Shown: positions 1 to 7,266, counted from the stretch's first letter. The stretch: DNA of 7,622 bases from Clostridiales bacterium (GCA_024684665.1 JAIKWN010000128.1:1-7622); one strand, 5' to 3'. Made by a program: numbers and translations. The notes: generated from the sequence alone by a model not told the origin.

Positions 1-1
1 C

Positions 2-2542
2 ATCAGTTTTGCGTCGGATACAGCCCTGACAGAAATACCCGACGGTATGCTTGAGGGCTGTTCAAGGCTTTCTTCCGTCAGCATCCCGGACGGCGTTACC
101 ACTGTCGGCGCAAACGCCTTCCATGCCTGCACCGCGCTGGCGCGCGTTTCCCTTCCTTCTTCGCTTAAAACGCTGGGTCCTTCCGCTTTTGACGGCTGTC
201 CTGCCCTCAGGACCGCGCAGCTTAGGAATACAGAACTGGAGACGATCCCAAGCCGCGCTTTCGCCGGATGCACAAAACTGCAGGACTTCTCCTTCCCATC
301 CGGCCTTGATTCTATTGGGGATTCCGCCTTCTCCGGCTGCCAGCAGCTTGAACGTGAGATGATCATCCCCGATAGCGTCGAGAGCATCGGCAGCAGTGCC
401 TTCAAGAGCTGTACAAGTCTCTATTCCGTGACCCTGCCGCAGAACCTCAAAATTCTCGGTGCTTCCGCTTTCTCTACCTGTACAGGACTTTGCCACATAG
501 GTATTGCCGGGTCGGAAGAGAACCTACTTCCCCAAAGTCTTACTGTCATAAATGAGCACACCTTCGAGGACTGCGTTTCCCTCGCCTCTCTGACGCTACC
601 GTCAAAACTCTCCTCCCTCGGGGATTTCGTCTTTTCCGGCTGTTCAAAGCTTGTCGCCATGGATATCCCCGGGAAAGTCACAACCCTCGGCAGCAGCGTC
701 TTCGCTAACTGCGAGAGCCTTATCCGCGTGGCACTTCCGCAGAACATAACAGCAATCGGCGCTTCCTGTTTCCGGAACTGCTCGGTTCTTCCGGAGATTG
801 ACCTGCCTGTTTCTCTTTCGACCCTCGGTAGCTACGCCTTCCAGAACTGTAGACTCCTTTCGGGCATTGCTATTCCTTCGGGTGTCACTGCGCTTCCGGA
901 CGGAATCTTTTATAACTGTACCGCGCTTAGGACGATTGACGCGCCAAATGCAACCTCAGCAGGAAACAGCGCTTTCTTCAGCTGTCAGCAGCTGACGGAC
1001 GCTTCTTTCGCGCAGCAATTCACCTTGCTTGGCGAATCCGCTTTTGAGAACTGCGTGAGCCTCACGCGGGTAGTTTTGTCCGGGAACCTCAGCGAAATCA
1101 AGAAGCGCACATTCTTCGGTTGCTCTTCCTTGTGTGGCGTTTCTATTCCGGAGGGAATCGGATCCGTCGGTGAGCGAGCGTTTTGCAACTGCGTTTCTCT
1201 GACGGAAATTCTATTCCCGGCTTCCCTTAAGACTGTCGAAGTGGACGCATTCAAGGGCTGCAGTTCACTTTCAGCCGTCACCATTCCAGAGGGGGAAAAT
1301 GACGTCACCCTGCGCAGTGGGGCCTTCTCCGGTCTCCCGAAAAAGGCACGTGTTTATCTTCCCCGAAATCTCACGCCTGTCATCGCTACCGATGTCTTTA
1401 CCTCCGGAACGGTCATCTGGGGACATCGCCTAGCCTCCGATGGAACGAGCAACAGCAGCGCCTGGAATTGCGCTAAAAACCATTCTCTCAAATTCACAAA
1501 CGTCGACGGGGACAAGTATTCCGCTGCGATATCTGTTTCCGACATAACAGTAGGTCTGGGTATCACCCGGGATGCAGAGGTGTCTATCTTCCCACTCGGA
1601 ACAGAATATACTCTCAGTTCTTCGAATCCAACCGTTGTTGCCGTCGAGGGAAGGACGCTCCGGGGCGTCTCGCTCGGAAACGCGGACCTGACGGTCACAT
1701 GCGGTAGCGTTTCCAAAACTGCAAAAATCACGGTCTCCCAAGCAGCAAGCAGCTTTACAGTTCCCAACCTTGTACTCGTCCGGAACTCTGTCGGGCAAAT
1801 TTCTCCCGTCGTTTCCCCAGCCGACGCCACGACGGAATTCAGCTATACCCATTATGGCGCAACCGCTGATGCTGGCGGATCCATCGTGACCGTAAACGCA
1901 AGGGGAAAGGTTACGGCTATTGAACTGGGAGAAGCCTCCATTCTGGTAACAGATGCAATCAGCGGGCTCTCCAAACCCTGTCACATCACTGTCGCCTACA
2001 GTGCGGATTCCATTGTGTTCTCTCCATCGGTGCAGACGCTTTGCCTCGGTATCCCAGAGCCTGTAAACCTTTGGGTCGACATCCGGGATACCCGGCTGCG
2101 CAACGTTTTTTCTACCTTTTCTTCCGAAGATCCGACCATCGCTTCCGTCTCTCTAGATGGCATTGTTACTCCACATGCCATCGGTCAGACTACAATCACC
2201 GCAAAAAGTGGGAGCAAGCTGAGCGCGAAGATGACGCTTCTTGTCACCACTGGGCAAAACCTGCCTGCCTCCGCCACTACGGTCAGAGATGAAGCCTTCG
2301 CCGGAACCGCCTTTACCCGCCTTGTGGTCCCAGAGGGGTATACCTCGATTGGCAGCCGCGCCTTTGCAAACAACAAGGCGCTTCGTTATCTCGCCCTGCC
2401 CGACAGCCTGCGGGCGGACGGCATCCCGGGGAACATGCTGGAAGGCTGCGACAAGAAGAAACTCACCATCGTCTGCGCAAGCGAAAACTCCGACGCAGCG
2501 AAGTGGGCTGCGGACAATGGCTTTACCGTGCTCGTCCCGTAA
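2..2542 (+). CDS. BspA-like LRR_5 / Big-domain surface protein (5' truncated by window edge)
   Basis: Partial gene: the frame is open from base 2, and the residues before the first in-window ATG (47) already fit the repeat (IPDGMLEGCSRL), so that ATG is internal and the real start and any signal peptide lie upstream. Numbering from ATG 47 (831 aa): residues 1-450 hold about 18 BspA/TpLRR repeats (AFxxCxxL...xLPxxLxxIGxx) with a period of 23, one enlarged to 31 (141-172). Residues about 495-565, 568-650 and 655-736 look like three Big_2-type Ig-like domains (for example SSNPTVVAV and SEDPTIASV, each followed by a glycine turn). Residues 740-831 return to LRR_5 units and end in AAKWAADNGFTVLVP, a usual ending for this family. 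Such proteins are generally secreted or surface-bound and implicated in adhesion. I see no LPxTG sortase signal, C-terminal membrane anchor or SLH domain, so retention at the surface is unexplained. No terminator follows; the exporter gene starts 32 nt later. Confidence 0.9.
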   Translation: MSFASDTALTEIPDGMLEGCSRLSSVSIPDGVTTVGANAFHACTALARVSLPSSLKTLGPSAFDGCPALRTAQLRNTELETIPSRAFAGCTKLQDFSFPSGLDSIGDSAFSGCQQLEREMIIPDSVESIGSSAFKSCTSLYSVTLPQNLKILGASAFSTCTGLCHIGIAGSEENLLPQSLTVINEHTFEDCVSLASLTLPSKLSSLGDFVFSGCSKLVAMDIPGKVTTLGSSVFANCESLIRVALPQNITAIGASCFRNCSVLPEIDLPVSLSTLGSYAFQNCRLLSGIAIPSGVTALPDGIFYNCTALRTIDAPNATSAGNSAFFSCQQLTDASFAQQFTLLGESAFENCVSLTRVVLSGNLSEIKKRTFFGCSSLCGVSIPEGIGSVGERAFCNCVSLTEILFPASLKTVEVDAFKGCSSLSAVTIPEGENDVTLRSGAFSGLPKKARVYLPRNLTPVIATDVFTSGTVIWGHRLASDGTSNSSAWNCAKNHSLKFTNVDGDKYSAAISVSDITVGLGITRDAEVSIFPLGTEYTLSSSNPTVVAVEGRTLRGVSLGNADLTVTCGSVSKTAKITVSQAASSFTVPNLVLVRNSVGQISPVVSPADATTEFSYTHYGATADAGGSIVTVNARGKVTAIELGEASILVTDAISGLSKPCHITVAYSADSIVFSPSVQTLCLGIPEPVNLWVDIRDTRLRNVFSTFSSEDPTIASVSLDGIVTPHAIGQTTITAKSGSKLSAKMTLLVTTGQNLPASATTVRDEAFAGTAFTRLVVPEGYTSIGSRAFANNKALRYLALPDSLRADGIPGNMLEGCDKKKLTIVCASENSDAAKWAADNGFTVLVP

Positions 2543-2561
2543 ACAAACGACCTGACTTCCT

Positions 2562-2565
2562 GGAG
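2562..2565 (+). promoter_or_regulatory. Ribosome binding site for the first ABC gene
   Basis: GGAG lies 9 nt upstream of the ATG at 2575. It supports 2575 over the in-frame ATG at 2503, which would place 24 non-family residues inside the preceding LRR gene. Confidence 0.6.
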
Positions 2566-2574
2566 TGCAATCTT

Positions 2575-4359
2575 ATGGCGCAAAAAAGGAAACCGAATCC
2601 CTATCTTCGTCTCCTCTCCGAAATCGGGGATTATAAAAAAGACGCGCTGCTCTCACCCCTGTGCACCATCGGCTGCGTCATTCTGGAGATCCTGATCCCC
2701 TGGCTCACCGCTTCCCTCATCGACCGGGGCATCATGCCGGGGGATATGGGGCATGTACTTCGCGTGGGCGCCGTCATGGCCGTCATGGCGCTGCTGGCCA
2801 TGTACTTCGGTATCCGCGCCGGACAGCATACAGCGAAAGCCGCAACGGGCTTCGCCGCCAACCTGCGGGAAACTATGTTCGCCAGGATCCAGACCTATTC
2901 CTTTGGGAACATCGACCGCTTTTCCACCGCTGGCCTCGTGACACGCCTGACGACTGACGTCACCAGCATGCAGAATGCGCTGCAGATGGCGCTCACCATG
3001 TGCACACGCGCGCCCGTGACCCTCGTTTCGGCGCTTATCATGGCTTTTTCCATCTCCGCGCGCCTTTCCCTCGTTTTCCTGCTCTCTATGGGTATCCTCG
3101 GCATTGCGATTTTCGTGATCGTTCCCCGGGCAATGAAATACTTCCACCAGATGTTCAAGAAATACGACGCGGTAAACGCCGCCGTAAAGGAAAACGTCAG
3201 CGCCATCCGCGTCGTGAAGGCCTTTGTCCGGGAGGATTACGAGGATAAGCGCTTCGCCGCCGCCGCGGGCGAACTCTATGGCAATTCGGTCGCAGCGGAA
3301 CGCATCATCTCCTTCAACGCGCCCATCATGATGATGACGGTGTACACAAGCATCCTGCTCATCAGCTGGTTCGGCGCGCGCATGATCGTAAACCATACAG
3401 GGCTCACCACGGGCGAACTGACCAGCCTGCTCTCCTACGTCATGAACATCCTGATCAGCCTCATGATGCTCTCCATGGTCTTCGTCATGATCACCATCAG
3501 CGCCGCCGCTGCGCAGCGCATCGCGGAAGTGCTAGAGGAAGAACCGGAAATCATCTCCCCGAAAAACGCGAAAACCGATGTGCGGGACGGTTCGATCGAA
3601 TTCCGGGACGTTTCTTTCTCCTATCGCAGTGGAACTGGAGAACCCGTCCTCAGGGACGTGAATCTGTCGATCCGCTCCGGTGAGACCGTCGGGATCATCG
3701 GTGCCACCGGTTCCTCCAAGTCCAGCCTTGTAGGTCTCATCTCCCGCCTGTACGACGTGAGCAAAGGCAGCGTCCTCGTTGGCGGGGAAGACGTGCGCTC
3801 TTACGACCTGGCTGCTCTGCGCTCCGCCGTGGCGGTGGTCCTGCAGAAGAACGTCCTCTTCTCTGGCACGGTTCTCGAGAACTTGCGCTGGGGCAATCCG
3901 GAAGCCACGGAGGAAGAATGCCGCTCTGCCTGCCGGGTTGCCTGTGCGGACGAATTTGTCTCGCAGATGCCGGATGGCTATATCTCCCACATCGAGCGAG
4001 GCGGCGCAAACCTCTCCGGCGGCCAGCGGCAAAGACTGTGTATTGCAAGGGCGCTCGTCGGCAAGCCAAAGGTGCTAATCTTGGACGACTCCACAAGCGC
4101 TGTGGACACCGCTACGGACGCCAAGATCCGCAAGGGCCTCGCAGCAGAACACCCCGGCACTACAAAGATCATCATAGCCCAGCGTATTTCTTCCGTGGAG
4201 GAAGCGGACCGGGTGCTTGTGCTGGACGACGGAAAAGTCGCAGCCTTTGACACGCCTGCTAATCTGCTTACAACCTGCTCTATTTACCGCGAAGTCTCGG
4301 AAAGCCAGAAGCAGGGCGGAGGAGACTTCGACGATGCGAAAGGAGGGCAGGGCGTATGA
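2575..4359 (+). CDS. ABC exporter half-transporter, degenerate-site subunit (TM287/BmrC-like)
   Basis: A 594-residue fused membrane/ATPase protein, usual length for a type IV (B-family) exporter half. Six membrane segments lie near residues 28-50, 60-80, 144-161, 163-184, 249-271 and 283-308, followed by the nucleotide-binding domain from about 340. Motifs: Walker A GATGSSKS (376-383, Ser where the last Gly is usual), Q-loop Q424, intact signature LSGGQ (480-484), Walker B ILDDS with Asp505 in place of the catalytic Glu, D-loop SAVD, and Gln536 in place of the H-loop His (IIAQRIS). The Asp and Gln changes are the hallmark of the non-hydrolysing site in heterodimeric exporters. The C-terminal tail has GGGDFD, which I recall from Firmicutes relatives. 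Its partner is the overlapping next gene. The substrate cannot be read from sequence; drugs, lipids or peptides are all possible. The start was chosen by ribosome binding site and by homology-like length. Confidence 0.95.
   Translation: MAQKRKPNPYLRLLSEIGDYKKDALLSPLCTIGCVILEILIPWLTASLIDRGIMPGDMGHVLRVGAVMAVMALLAMYFGIRAGQHTAKAATGFAANLRETMFARIQTYSFGNIDRFSTAGLVTRLTTDVTSMQNALQMALTMCTRAPVTLVSALIMAFSISARLSLVFLLSMGILGIAIFVIVPRAMKYFHQMFKKYDAVNAAVKENVSAIRVVKAFVREDYEDKRFAAAAGELYGNSVAAERIISFNAPIMMMTVYTSILLISWFGARMIVNHTGLTTGELTSLLSYVMNILISLMMLSMVFVMITISAAAAQRIAEVLEEEPEIISPKNAKTDVRDGSIEFRDVSFSYRSGTGEPVLRDVNLSIRSGETVGIIGATGSSKSSLVGLISRLYDVSKGSVLVGGEDVRSYDLAALRSAVAVVLQKNVLFSGTVLENLRWGNPEATEEECRSACRVACADEFVSQMPDGYISHIERGGANLSGGQRQRLCIARALVGKPKVLILDDSTSAVDTATDAKIRKGLAAEHPGTTKIIIAQRISSVEEADRVLVLDDGKVAAFDTPANLLTTCSIYREVSESQKQGGGDFDDAKGGQGV
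4341..4346 (+). promoter_or_regulatory. Strong Shine-Dalgarno site for the second ABC gene
   Basis: A perfect AGGAGG sits inside the 3' end of the first ABC gene, 9 nt before the ATG at 4356. Together with the ATGA overlap it indicates translational coupling of the two subunits. Confidence 0.85.
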
Positions 4360-6248
4360 TGGGAAGAAACAGAAACGCCGGGAAACCCGGCGCTAGGAAT
4401 CCCGGCAAAACGCTGCGCCGCATCGCGGAGGAAGTTTTCGCGCACTACAAGTGGCACTGTCTCGCCGTGGTGCTTTGCCTTGTCGTCGCAGCGTTTGCCA
4501 GCGTCCGCGGGACGCTTTTCATCCAGCGTCTGATCGATGATTATATTCTGCCCCTCACAAGCAGTGAATCTCCGGATTTTGGCCCCTTGGCAAGGGCGCT
4601 GATCGGCGTCGCCTGCCTGTATGCCTTGGGCGCTTTCTCCTCCTGGCTACAAAACTACCTGATGATTCACGTCTCCCAAGGGACATTGCGCAGCCTGCGC
4701 CTCCGGCTTTTCTCGAAGATGGAACGCCTCCCGGTGCGCTATTTCGACACGCATCCTTACGGCGACATCATGAGCGTTTATACAAACGATATCGACACCA
4801 TGCGGCAGATGATCTCCCAGTCTATGCCGCAGTTGCTCAACAGCGTCATCACCATCGTATCCATCGTCGCCTCCATGATCCTGCTGAACGTTCCCCTGCT
4901 GTTTGTCACGTTGTTCATGGTTGCCATTACCCTTTCGCTCTCCATGAAACGGGTGAAAAGCGCCGGGACGTTCTTCGCGAAACAGCAAAAGGATCTTGGC
5001 GCAGTCAACGGCTACATTGAAGAGATGATGGACGGGCAGAAGGTAGTCAAAGTCTTCTGCCATGAAGAAGAGAACCTCGCGGGGTTCCGGGCGCTGAACA
5101 ATGAACTGCGGGATTCCGCCTATGCAGCGAATCGTATCGCTTTCACCATCATGCCCGTCACCATGGCCCTGGGCAACATTTCCTATGTGCTCTGCGCCGT
5201 GCTGGGCGCAGCCCTGGCCGCAAAGGGATATCTAGGATTGACCATCGGCACCCTCGTTTCCTTCCTGACACTGAACCGTAGTTTCAATCAGCCCATCAAC
5301 CAGGTCTCCCAGCAGTCGAACTCCATCATCCTCGCCCTTGCGGGCGCGGAGCGGGTCTTCGCCCTCATGGACGAGGAGCCGGAAGAGGACGAAGGTTATG
5401 TGACGCTGGTAAACGCCAGGGAGAATCCGGACGGCACCCTTTCGGAGACGGAAGAGCGCACCGGCGTCTGGGCCTGGAAGCATTTCCACCAGGCCACAGG
5501 GCAGACGGATTACGTGCGCCTCCAGGGCGACATCGTGATGGATGGCGTCGACTTCGGCTACGACGAAGACAAAATGGTCCTCCACGACATCAAGCTTTAC
5601 GCCACGCCGGGACAGAAGATCGCCTTCGTCGGCTCCACCGGCGCAGGCAAAACGACGATCACGAATCTCATCAACCGCTTCTACGACATCCAGGACGGCA
5701 AGATCCGCTACGACGGCATCAACATCCGCAAGATCAAAAAGGACGACCTGCGGCGCTCCCTAGGCATGGTGCTTCAGGAAACGCACCTGTTCACCGGGAC
5801 AGTCATGGAAAACATCCGCTTCGGCAGGCTGGACGCCACGGACGAGGAATGCATCGCCGCGGCAAAACTTGCAAATGCGGACGGATTCATCCGCCGCCTG
5901 CCCCAGGGGTATAACACGATGCTGAAAGGCGACGGCGGCAGCCTCTCTCAAGGGCAGCGGCAGCTTCTCTCCATCGCGCGTGCGGCGGTCGCCGACCCGC
6001 CCGTCCTCATCCTGGATGAGGCCACCAGCTCAATCGACACCCGCACGGAGGCTCTTGTGCAGGCAGGCATGGATTCCCTCATGGCCGGCCGCACCACTTT
6101 CGTCATCGCCCACCGGCTCTCCACAGTTCGCAACAGCGACTGCATCATGGTCCTGGAGCAGGGCCGCATCATCGAGCGCGGCACCCACGAAGAGCTCCTT
6201 GCGGAACGCGGGAAATATTATCAGCTCTATACCGGGGACTTCACGTAA
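4356..6248 (+). CDS. ABC exporter half-transporter, catalytic-site subunit (TM288/BmrD-like)
   Basis: A 630-residue ABC exporter half. After a basic N-terminus (about 1-30), six membrane segments lie near residues 34-50, 78-103, 155-178, 179-197, 262-288 and 293-318. A linker of about 40 residues (345-390, with ERTGVWAWKHFH) precedes the nucleotide-binding domain. Motifs: canonical Walker A GSTGAGKT (426-433), Q-loop Q474, Walker B LILDEATSS with catalytic Glu555, and H-loop His586. The signature is LSQGQ (530-534) instead of LSGGQ. This is the reciprocal pattern to the upstream subunit: here the Walker motifs are good and the signature is altered, so the two proteins should form one active and one degenerate ATP site. 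It overlaps the upstream stop by ATGA (4356-4359). A second ATG follows directly at 4359; 4356 fits the ribosome binding site at 9 nt spacing. Likely a membrane efflux pump for drugs, lipids or peptides; substrate unknown. Confidence 0.95.
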   Translation: MMGRNRNAGKPGARNPGKTLRRIAEEVFAHYKWHCLAVVLCLVVAAFASVRGTLFIQRLIDDYILPLTSSESPDFGPLARALIGVACLYALGAFSSWLQNYLMIHVSQGTLRSLRLRLFSKMERLPVRYFDTHPYGDIMSVYTNDIDTMRQMISQSMPQLLNSVITIVSIVASMILLNVPLLFVTLFMVAITLSLSMKRVKSAGTFFAKQQKDLGAVNGYIEEMMDGQKVVKVFCHEEENLAGFRALNNELRDSAYAANRIAFTIMPVTMALGNISYVLCAVLGAALAAKGYLGLTIGTLVSFLTLNRSFNQPINQVSQQSNSIILALAGAERVFALMDEEPEEDEGYVTLVNARENPDGTLSETEERTGVWAWKHFHQATGQTDYVRLQGDIVMDGVDFGYDEDKMVLHDIKLYATPGQKIAFVGSTGAGKTTITNLINRFYDIQDGKIRYDGINIRKIKKDDLRRSLGMVLQETHLFTGTVMENIRFGRLDATDEECIAAAKLANADGFIRRLPQGYNTMLKGDGGSLSQGQRQLLSIARAAVADPPVLILDEATSSIDTRTEALVQAGMDSLMAGRTTFVIAHRLSTVRNSDCIMVLEQGRIIERGTHEELLAERGKYYQLYTGDFT

Positions 6249-6319
6249 AAGAGCATTCTCCATGAAGCTGTCTCTGTTTATGACGTTATCTCCAATATTG
6301 ACAAGGTTTTGCATAAAAA

Positions 6320-6344
6320 CGCGTCCGGTATGTCGCCGGACGCG
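6320..6344 (-). terminator. Rho-independent terminator, mainly for the minus-strand esterase
   Basis: A perfect 9-bp GC-rich stem (CGCGTCCGG at 6320-6328 with CCGGACGCG at 6336-6344) encloses a 7-nt loop. Read on the minus strand the stem is followed at once by TTTTTATGC (6319-6311), a classic U-tract, 34 nt after the esterase stop. On the plus strand the tail is only ctggttaattt, so termination of the ABC operon here would be weaker, although the hairpin may serve both convergent units. Confidence 0.8.
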
Positions 6345-6377
6345 CTGGTTAATTTGCCGTTATATGCTTTTCAAGAT

Positions 6378-7103
6378 CTAGCGGAGAAAAACCTCAAGGC
6401 AGCGTGCGAACGCCTTCGCCGTCCGGATCTCCGGCTCTTTGAAGTGATTGCCTTCATTCCATTCAAGATGCCGCCGGCTCTCCGGAAGCAGTTCGTACTG
6501 CCGGCGGATGCATTCACCCACCTTTGCCATCACAGGGTTCCTCGTTTTCTCCTCCCGGTCACCCAAGCTAAGGGATACAAAACCGGCCTGGCATTCCCGC
6601 CCTTTCGCCCAGGGGATCCAGCCGGGAAACCAGACGGAGGGCGAAGCGGCCGCGACGGCGGAAAAGCGGTTGCTTTCATAGGCGCAATACAGCGCAAAAA
6701 GCCCGGCGAGAGAGTATCCGCCGAAGATCACAGGCGCTTTTTCCGGAAGGGAGAATCGTGAAAGGAGCCCCGGAATCCCTTCCTTCAGGAGCCAGCGCAG
6801 CGTCTCCCCCGCGCCGTTTCCAAAGCCCTCTTTCCCGAAGACTGGAGGCGCTTCCCAGGGGGAAAGCTCCCGGTTCCAGTCGCTCACCCGGAATGCGGAG
6901 AGGATGAAGGGACCTCCCGTCCGTTCCGAAATCGCGGCCGCTTCTTCAGGCAGGAGGGAAAGTTCGCGCCCATCCATGGGCTGTATAAGCAACATGTCTG
7001 CACCCGGACAGGCATAAGCTGCACAGTCCCTGCCGCCCAGGGAAAATGTTTCTGTTTTCATTTCATTCGGTTCCATGTTCGTCTCCATGTTCGTCAATTC
7101 CAT
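6378..7103 (-). CDS. Alpha/beta-hydrolase, putative esterase (PF00756/IroE-like)
   Basis: A 241-residue cytoplasmic protein with no signal peptide or membrane segment. The nucleophile elbow is FGGYSLAGL with Ser131; Ala133 stands where the classic GxSxG has its second Gly, and Gly134 follows. The downstream stretch [10 protein letters not shown] (151-160) is typical of the putative-esterase family. Asp182 (in SLGDREE) or nearby Glu184, and His220 (EGNHF), are the likely remaining triad members in the right order and spacing. The family cleaves esters, including siderophore, S-formylglutathione and acyl esters; the substrate here is unknown. Coordinates give the longest frame. In-frame ATGs also lie at residues 6, 10 and 15. 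The one at residue 10 (base 7076) has the best ribosome site, GGAG at 7086-7083 with 6 nt spacing, and the true protein may start there. The gene is convergent with the ABC operon and divergent from the FAD enzyme. Confidence 0.85.
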   Translation of the reverse strand: MELTNMETNMEPNEMKTETFSLGGRDCAAYACPGADMLLIQPMDGRELSLLPEEAAAISERTGGPFILSAFRVSDWNRELSPWEAPPVFGKEGFGNGAGETLRWLLKEGIPGLLSRFSLPEKAPVIFGGYSLAGLFALYCAYESNRFSAVAAASPSVWFPGWIPWAKGRECQAGFVSLSLGDREEKTRNPVMAKVGECIRRQYELLPESRRHLEWNEGNHFKEPEIRTAKAFARCLEVFLR

Positions 7104-7108
7104 GTTCG
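7072..7108 (-). repeat. 12-nt tandem repeat across the esterase start codons
   Basis: On the plus strand TCCATGTTCGTC occurs at 7072-7083 and again perfectly at 7084-7095. A partial third copy, TCCATGTTCG, follows at 7099-7108 after 3 extra bases. Read on the minus strand, each unit supplies AACATGGA, that is an ATG plus a GGA that can act as ribosome site for the next ATG. Unit spacings are 12 and 15 nt, so copies stay in frame and encode the N-terminus [16 protein letters not shown]. Confidence 0.85.
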
Positions 7109-7149
7109 CCGCTTCTTTGGCGGGTGGGATTCTGCGGGTCTTCCGAAAA

Positions 7150-7158
7150 AGTATACCA
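7150..7158 (-). promoter_or_regulatory. Extended -10 promoter for the esterase
   Basis: On the minus strand TGG-TATACT (7158-7150) matches the extended -10 form TGN-TATAAT with one mismatch in the hexamer. No good -35 is visible 17 nt upstream (TCCCGG), which is tolerable for an extended -10 promoter. Transcription would start near 7143, leaving a leader of about 40-67 nt depending on the start codon used. Confidence 0.55.
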
Positions 7159-7198
7159 CAGACGCCCGCTTTCCGGGAAGGGGCGCAAATGTGGGCTT

Positions 7199-7216
7199 AC
7201 CCCGGATACCCCGGAT
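7199..7216 (+). repeat. Perfect tandem 9-mer ACCCCGGAT abutting the -35
   Basis: ACCCCGGAT is present twice, head to tail (7199-7207, 7208-7216). The last base is the first base of the TTGACA of the downstream promoter. Direct repeats placed just above a -35 are a usual position for activator or response-regulator binding. That role is inferred; only the repeat is seen. Confidence 0.6.
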
Positions 7217-7244
7217 TGACAACCCCGTTGAAGCAGGGTATCAT
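7216..7244 (+). promoter_or_regulatory. Near-consensus sigma-A promoter of the FAD oxidoreductase gene
   Basis: A perfect -35 TTGACA (7216-7221), an optimal 17-nt spacer and a -10 TATCAT (7239-7244, 5 of 6 bases). Transcription should start near 7250-7252, giving a leader of about 30 nt. An 11-base palindrome GGTAT-C-ATACC (7237-7247) is centred on the -10, a candidate repressor site. Confidence 0.8.
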
Positions 7245-7266
7245 ACCGAAAACAACGGCAATCGGC

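Noticed and set aside
47..1400. Regular repetition about every 69 bases, considered as a CRISPR or DNA repeat array
   Set aside because: The units are similar only at protein level (LRR_5, 23 residues), with no conserved DNA repeat and spacer pattern.
1430..1984. Minus-strand open frame of 184 codons under the Big domains
   Set aside because: It overlaps a well-supported coding gene and shows no domain, ribosome site or promoter.
2364..2391. Possible promoter (TTGCAA, then TTATCT-like) inside the end of the LRR gene that could drive the exporter
   Set aside because: Both elements are poor matches, it lies about 190 bp from the exporter start, and it is within what chance would give.
2503..2574. 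Upstream in-frame ATG for the first ABC gene
   Set aside because: It overlaps the LRR gene, adds 24 residues not expected in the family, and the ATG at 2575 has a ribosome site.
2653..3396. Minus-strand open frame of 247 codons under the first ABC gene
   Set aside because: His/Asp/Gly-rich antisense translation of a clear ABC membrane domain, typical of GC-rich shadow frames.
6298..6303. TTGACA resembling a -35 after the ABC operon
   Set aside because: No -10 at suitable spacing; position 17 nt downstream is already in the terminator stem, and no gene follows on that strand.
6262..6381. Small plus-strand frame of 39 codons (MKLSLFMTLSP...) after the ABC operon
   Set aside because: No good ribosome site, it reads through the terminator hairpin, and it is the tail of a longer shadow frame.
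6309..6761. Plus-strand open frame of 150 codons
   Set aside because: It lies antisense to the esterase, starts inside the terminator region without a ribosome site, and its protein is low-complexity with no recognisable domain.
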